Part shown: positions 39,576 to 43,109 of the stretch, one piece after another
Layout: every line of letters begins with the position of its first letter
Position numbering within the stretch: position 1 is the stretch's first letter
Source: DASYQD01 sp036005845
Lineage (GTDB): Bacteria > Acidobacteriota > Thermoanaerobaculia > Multivoradales > JAIOJS01
Assembly: GCA_036005845.1 (NCBI GenBank)
Contig: DASYQD010000125.1
Coordinates: 1 to 43,109, forward strand
Direction of reading: 5' to 3'
Length of the DNA stretch: 43,109 bases
The notes under the pieces: model-generated
Seen by the model: the letters and a program-made list of their open reading frames with translations, nothing else
The model's database searches: none
What the model was told of the DNA's origin: nothing
Position numbers and translations under genes: made by a program

Positions 39576-40822
39576 GCCCCGAACTTCTGCAGCCGGCCGG
39601 CGTGGGCGAGGAGCAGCGCCAGCAGCGCCCGCGACGGGATGGTGCCGAGGTGGCCGGCGGCTGCGCACACCTCGTCGAAGCGCTCGCGGTCGTCGGCGAA
39701 GACGGTCGAGCGCCCGTGGCCGTGCGGGCCGGCGAGCAGCAGCGGCACGGGATGGAAGCTGTGCGCCTTCATCGTCGCCGGCGTCGAGTGGTCGCCGGTG
39801 ACGGCGATCACGTCGGGCTGCAGAGCGAGCAGCGCGGGAAGCGCGCCGTCGACCTCCTCGATCGCCGCCACCTTCTGCGCCAGGTTGCCGTCCTCGCCCG
39901 CCTGGTCGGTCTGCTTGACGTGGAGGAAGAAGAAGTCGAAGTCGCCCCAGCGCTTCGCCACCACCTCGACGATGTCGGCGATGCGCTTGCCGCAGGGCAC
40001 CACCTCCATGCCGCAGGCCGAGGCGACGCCGCGGTAGAGCGGGTAGCCGGCGAAGCAGCCGAAGCGCATCCGGTAGAGCTGCGGCATCGGCGGCAGGTGA
40101 GGCAGCGACGAGAAGCCGCGCAGCAGCGCGCGATTCGCCTTCGGCTGGCTCGCGAGCTCGCGGTGGACGATGTCGAGCAACTCCGCCACCAGCGCGGCCG
40201 TGCGCTCGCCTTCGGGAGCGCTGGCCTTGGGCAGGAGCGGCGGCACGCCGGTCTCCTGCGGGTCGGTGTCCTCGACCTGCGGCGAGAGGCCGCGGCCGCG
40301 CAGCAGCAGCACGAAGCGGTGCCCTTCTCCCGGCGCGAAGTGGACCTCCACCTCGCCGATCTGTCCGAGGCTCGAGACCGCCTTCTGAAGCCCTTCGACG
40401 ATCGGCCGCGACTCCTCGGTCGCGATGCGGCCGGCGCGGCGGTCGACGAGATTGCCCTGCGCATCGGCGGTGGCGAAGTTGCCGCGCACGGCGACGTCGC
40501 CCGGCCGCACCTCGACGCCGGCGCCCAGGGCCTCGAGCACGCCGCGGCCGATGTCGCCCTCGGGCGAGAGCGGGTCGTAGCCGAAGAGCGCCAGGTGGCC
40601 GGGGCCGCTGCCCGGCGTCACGCCGTAAGCCACCGGCACGACGCGGCCGAGGCAGCCGGCGGCGGCGAGCGCGTCCAGGTTGGGCTTGCGCGCCACCTCG
40701 AGCGGCGTCCGCGGCTGTGCGGACGTGCGCACGTCGCCCAGCCCGTCGAGCACGAGCAGCACGATCTTGCTGTCGTTGGGATGCGCCAGCTCCGCGAGCC
40801 GCCGCGCGTCGAGCACGCTCAT
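39572..40822 (-). CDS. apgM: cofactor-independent phosphoglycerate mutase, archaeal-type (ApgM)
   Basis: A 416-residue mutase of the alkaline-phosphatase superfamily that interconverts 3- and 2-phosphoglycerate. D26 in V-L-L-V-L-D-G-L-G-D is a metal ligand; S72 in T-P-G-S-G-P-G-H-L-A-L-F-G-Y-D-P is at the nucleophile position; late motifs are D-F-F-F-L-H-V-K-Q-T-D-Q-A-G-E-D and T-G-D-H-S-T-P-A-T-M-K-A-H-S. In many archaeal members the nucleophile block is G-S-D-x-A-H; the G-S-G-P-G-H form is a variant I associate with bacterial relatives. Its ATG overlaps the stop of the upstream 145-residue gene (ATGA) and its stop overlaps the SRPBCC-like start. A long upstream open frame to 41497 overlaps other genes and is ignored. 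Confidence 0.9.
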   Translation of the reverse strand: MSVLDARRLAELAHPNDSKIVLLVLDGLGDVRTSAQPRTPLEVARKPNLDALAAAGCLGRVVPVAYGVTPGSGPGHLALFGYDPLSPEGDIGRGVLEALGAGVEVRPGDVAVRGNFATADAQGNLVDRRAGRIATEESRPIVEGLQKAVSSLGQIGEVEVHFAPGEGHRFVLLLRGRGLSPQVEDTDPQETGVPPLLPKASAPEGERTAALVAELLDIVHRELASQPKANRALLRGFSSLPHLPPMPQLYRMRFGCFAGYPLYRGVASACGMEVVPCGKRIADIVEVVAKRWGDFDFFFLHVKQTDQAGEDGNLAQKVAAIEEVDGALPALLALQPDVIAVTGDHSTPATMKAHSFHPVPLLLAGPHGHGRSTVFADDRERFDEVCAAAGHLGTIPSRALLALLLAHAGRLQKFGA

Positions 40823-41256
40823 GCCACGAAGTAGCCGTAGGCCCGGACTTGCAGGCGCGTGCGCGGCTCGAAGCCGGAGCCGAAGAGCCCGAACGCGGCG
40901 GTGCGTGCCATCACCGGCAGCACGATCCAGCCGTCGAAGCTCTCGCCGCCGGCGTAGGCGGGCACCACCGGCTCGATCTCGGCGAGCTTCAACCAGTGGT
41001 CCTCGCGCGCGTCGAGGCGGGCGCGCAGCTCGACGTAGGCGCGGTCGAGGTCGATCACCCGCCGCGACGACGGGTGCCAGATCGAGAACAGGAAGCGCGC
41101 CTCGTCGAAGTCCGTAGTGTCGAGCTCGGCGCGGCCGGAGATGAGCAGCGGAAAGTTGAACGAGCCGCCGCTGTCGGTGGCATAGATCTCCGGCGTCGGG
41201 TCGAAGACGACCTGCAGCGGCTCGGCGGGTAAGTCGACGGGCTTGCGGCGTTGCAT
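40819..41256 (-). CDS. unrecognised 145-residue protein upstream of apgM
   Basis: A soluble, beta-rich protein of 145 residues, family not recognised. It contains P-T-P-E-I-Y-A-T-D-S-G-G-S-F-N-F-P-L-L-I-S-G-R, then F-L-F-S-I-W-H-P-S-S-R-R-V-I-D-L-D-R-A-Y-V-E-L, then G-F-E-P-R-T-R-L-Q-V-R-A-Y-G-Y-F. No signal peptide, membrane helix or cysteine pattern is seen. ATG 41256 is preceded by C-T-T-A-C-C-G but no clear ribosome site. Its stop overlaps the apgM start (ATGA), so it heads a tightly coupled three-gene unit. A role linked to ApgM is possible but unproven. Confidence 0.75.
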   Translation of the reverse strand: MQRRKPVDLPAEPLQVVFDPTPEIYATDSGGSFNFPLLISGRAELDTTDFDEARFLFSIWHPSSRRVIDLDRAYVELRARLDAREDHWLKLAEIEPVVPAYAGGESFDGWIVLPVMARTAAFGLFGSGFEPRTRLQVRAYGYFVA

Positions 41257-41385
41257 CGGTAAGTCGCGGGAGCGGGCGGCGGCGCGGCCGCATCGCCGAA
41301 TTGGCGGGCGCGGAGTCTATCAAGCCGCTGCGCGCGTAACCCCACCGTCGCCGCGCGGTAATCCTGTCGTCAAAGGGAGGCCAAG

Positions 41386-43109
41386 ATGCGTCTGCAGCTG
41401 CCGCTACCCGGGATCGTGCGCCGCCTCGCCCGGCGCCCGGCATTCCTCCTCCTCGCCGTGGGCACCCTCGGCCTCGGCATCGGCGCCGCGACCGCAACCT
41501 TCGCGGTCGTCGACGCGGTGCTACTGCGGCCCCTGCCGTACCCGCGGCCCGACGAGCTCGTCACCATCTGGTCGCACGCCGACCTGCCGGGCCACACCGG
41601 CGGCAGCCCGCTGTCGACGAACGAGGCGGTGGAGTACGGCTCGCGCTCGCGCTCTTTCGACAGCTTCGCCGCCTACACCTGGGTCCAGGCGACGCTGCTC
41701 GGCGGCGGCGAGCCGCGGCAGGTGGTGGCGGCGCGGGTGATGCAGCCGCTCTTCGCCACGCTGCGCGTCGAGCCGCTGTTCGGGCGCGGCTTCCTGCCCG
41801 CCGAGGACGCGCCGGGGCGCGACGACGTCGTGGTGCTCTCGCATCGCACCTGGCAGAGCGCGTTTGGCGGCGACCGCGGCGTGCTCGGCCGCAAGGTGGT
41901 GCTCGAGGGCAAGCCGCGCGTCGTCGTCGGCGTCATGCCGGCCGGCTTCGACTACCCCGGGCACGCCGAGGTGTGGGTGCCGATGGCGCTCGACCGCGGC
42001 GCGCTCGATGCGCAGACGATCGAGTCGCACGGCCTCAACGCGGTGGCGCGGCTGCGGCCGGGCGTGACGCTCGAGCGCGCCGAGGCCGACCTCGACCGCG
42101 TCGTGCGCGAGCTCGGCACGCTCTATCCCGGCCACTTCGGCGAGCGCGAGGGCATCAGCCTGGTGACGCTCGAGCGCACGCTGCTCGGGCGCAGCCGCAC
42201 GCCGCTGCTGTCGCTGCTCGGCGCCGTCGGGCTGCTGCTGCTCCTCGCCTGCGTCAACGTCGCCAACCTGCTGCTGCTGCGCGCGCAGCAGCGCCAGCGG
42301 GAGGTGGCGGTGCGCGACGCGCTCGGCGCCAGCCCGTGGCGACTCTTCGGCCAGCTCCTCGGCGAGGCGCTGCTGCTGTCGGTGCTCGCGGCGCTCGTCG
42401 GCGTCATCGCGGCGCGGATCTCGCTCGCCGGCGTGCGCGCTCTGCTGCCGACCGGCCTGCCGCGTGCCGATGCGTTGGCGGTCGATTGGCGCGTGCTCGG
42501 GTTCGCGACGCTGTTGGCGATGGCGAGCACGCTGCTCGTCTCGACGGCGCCGGCGTGGTGGTTGCGGCGCGGCCGTGGCGCGGCGGCGTTGCGCGGCGCC
42601 GCGCGTGCACCACGGAGTGGGCGGCTGCCGGACGCGCTGGTCGTCGGCCAGGTGGCGCTGGCGCTCGTCCTCTCGACCGGCGCCGCGCTCGCCGGTCGCA
42701 GTCTCGGCGAGCTGCGCAAGGTCGACGTCGGCTTCGCGCCGCGCGGCGTGCTCACGGCGCGGCTCGCACTGCCGGAGTCGGCAGCCTACGAGACGCCGGA
42801 GCAGGTGCAGGCCTTCTATGCCGAGCTCGGGCAGCGGCTCGCCAACGACCGCCGCGTCGAGGCGATGGGCGCCGCGAGCTGGCTCGCCTTCGCCGACTAT
42901 CCGTCGGACTGGGGCGTCGAGGTCGAGGGCTACACGCCGCCGGCGGACGCTCCGCCGGCGGGCGTCGAATACACCATCACCGCCGGCGACTATCTGCGGG
43001 CGATGGGAGCCAAGGTGCTCGCCGGCCGCACGCTGCGCTCGGGTGACGAGCGCGGCGTGCGCAAGGCGGTGGTGACGCGCCAGTTCGCGGAGCGCTTCTT
43101 CGCCGGCGA
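41386..43109 (+). CDS. MacB/FtsX-like permease (ADOP type), 3' end outside window
   Basis: At least 574 residues of an open frame that runs off the end. It starts M-R-L-Q-L-P-L-P-G-I-V-R-R-L-A-R-R-P with a first TM helix at about 20-40 (F-L-L-L-A-V-G-T-L-G-L-G-I-G), a MacB-like periplasmic core (about 55-250: R-P-L-P-Y-P-R-P-D-E-L-V, G-R-G-F-L-P-A-E-D, V-G-V-M-P-A-G-F-D-Y-P) and an FtsX block (about 280-420: L-L-L-L-L-A-C-V-N-V-A-N-L-L-L-L-R). A second copy of the periplasmic core begins near residue 450, the duplicated layout of orphan permeases in Acidobacteriota and relatives. Such proteins usually act with an ATPase encoded elsewhere. ATG 41386 has a strong AAAGGGAGG at 41372-41380. No ATPase gene is in view. 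Confidence 0.88.
   Translation, partial: MRLQLPLPGIVRRLARRPAFLLLAVGTLGLGIGAATATFAVVDAVLLRPLPYPRPDELVTIWSHADLPGHTGGSPLSTNEAVEYGSRSRSFDSFAAYTWVQATLLGGGEPRQVVAARVMQPLFATLRVEPLFGRGFLPAEDAPGRDDVVVLSHRTWQSAFGGDRGVLGRKVVLEGKPRVVVGVMPAGFDYPGHAEVWVPMALDRGALDAQTIESHGLNAVARLRPGVTLERAEADLDRVVRELGTLYPGHFGEREGISLVTLERTLLGRSRTPLLSLLGAVGLLLLLACVNVANLLLLRAQQRQREVAVRDALGASPWRLFGQLLGEALLLSVLAALVGVIAARISLAGVRALLPTGLPRADALAVDWRVLGFATLLAMASTLLVSTAPAWWLRRGRGAAALRGAARAPRSGRLPDALVVGQVALALVLSTGAALAGRSLGELRKVDVGFAPRGVLTARLALPESAAYETPEQVQAFYAELGQRLANDRRVEAMGAASWLAFADYPSDWGVEVEGYTPPADAPPAGVEYTITAGDYLRAMGAKVLAGRTLRSGDERGVRKAVVTRQFAERFFAG

Noticed and set aside
39572..41497. Extension of the apgM frame upstream to 41497
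   Set aside because: It would overlap the 145-residue gene; ATG 40822 with an ATGA overlap is the natural start.
1..43109. CRISPR arrays, tRNA or rRNA genes, transposases, phage genes
   Set aside because: None recognised. The only tandem repeat is the 11-bp pair at 18939-18960, far too small for a CRISPR.

Overview
This window looks like chromosomal DNA from a GC-rich, Gram-negative-type bacterium. Lipoprotein signal peptides (FAAGC, LAAC), an anti-sigma/FecR-type membrane protein, a TonB-like C-terminal domain and secreted proteins with Sec signals all point to an outer membrane. A soluble bacterial Ser/Thr kinase, a MacB/FtsX-type permease of the kind called orphan permeases in Acidobacteriota, Myxococcota and relatives, tandem-repeat secreted proteins and a fused E1 alpha/beta enzyme fit an environmental lineage such as Acidobacteriota, Myxococcota or Binatota. 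No rRNA or tRNA is present, so the lineage is an inference and not settled. I see no phage, transposase, CRISPR array or tRNA gene. Start codons are mixed (ATG, GTG, TTG). Some genes have clear Shine-Dalgarno sites. Several others have a TANNNT box 6-9 bases before the start codon, which suggests leaderless mRNAs.

Layout. 1-502 (minus): a partial small gene and a DUF5674 gene, divergent from a 733-residue protein kinase (606-2807). 2940-7418 (plus): fused 2-oxoacid dehydrogenase E1, a secreted sulfatase and a DUF2461 protein. 7452-10164 (minus): PLP-dependent decarboxylase, PspC protein, hotdog thioesterase and a TonB-like lipoprotein. 10278-11288 (plus): membrane-anchored alpha/beta hydrolase. 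11304-14994 (minus): a VapC-like toxin and PhdYefM antitoxin directly downstream of a 1004-residue FAD/Fe-S oxidoreductase. 15159-18923 (minus): a tandem PAN-domain protein, then a probable operon HAD dehalogenase - lipoprotein - FRG-domain protein - small membrane protein. 19016-21353 (minus): ThDP-dependent pyruvate oxidase/acetolactate synthase-like enzyme and a DUF2231 membrane protein. 21611-23150 (plus): metallo-beta-lactamase-fold protein, a 45-residue peptide gene and a cupin.

The most distinctive block is 23151-30516. It opens with a 182-nt inverted-repeat element with 41-nt arms, followed by a small operator-like palindrome and an ECF sigma factor gene. The sigma gene overlaps a gene for an unusually large anti-sigma-like protein (zinc-finger, TM segment, FecR domain and a ~590-residue C-terminal region resembling DUF3352). 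Next comes a dispersed-repeat-like palindrome, then four overlapping ABC exporter genes in the order ATPase-permease-ATPase-permease. I infer a cell-surface signalling module next to a two-unit ABC exporter; the functional link between the two is not shown by the sequence.

30744-34549 holds two convergent secreted repeat proteins that share a terminator and a similar -10 region. 34851-38476 (minus) carries argS followed five bases later by a GT-C-like membrane protein. A macro-domain gene (38533, plus) faces argS. 39135-41256 (minus) is a tightly overlapping trio: an unknown 145-residue protein, an archaeal-type cofactor-independent phosphoglycerate mutase and an SRPBCC-like protein. A MacB/FtsX-like permease gene (41386 onwards) runs off the end of the window.
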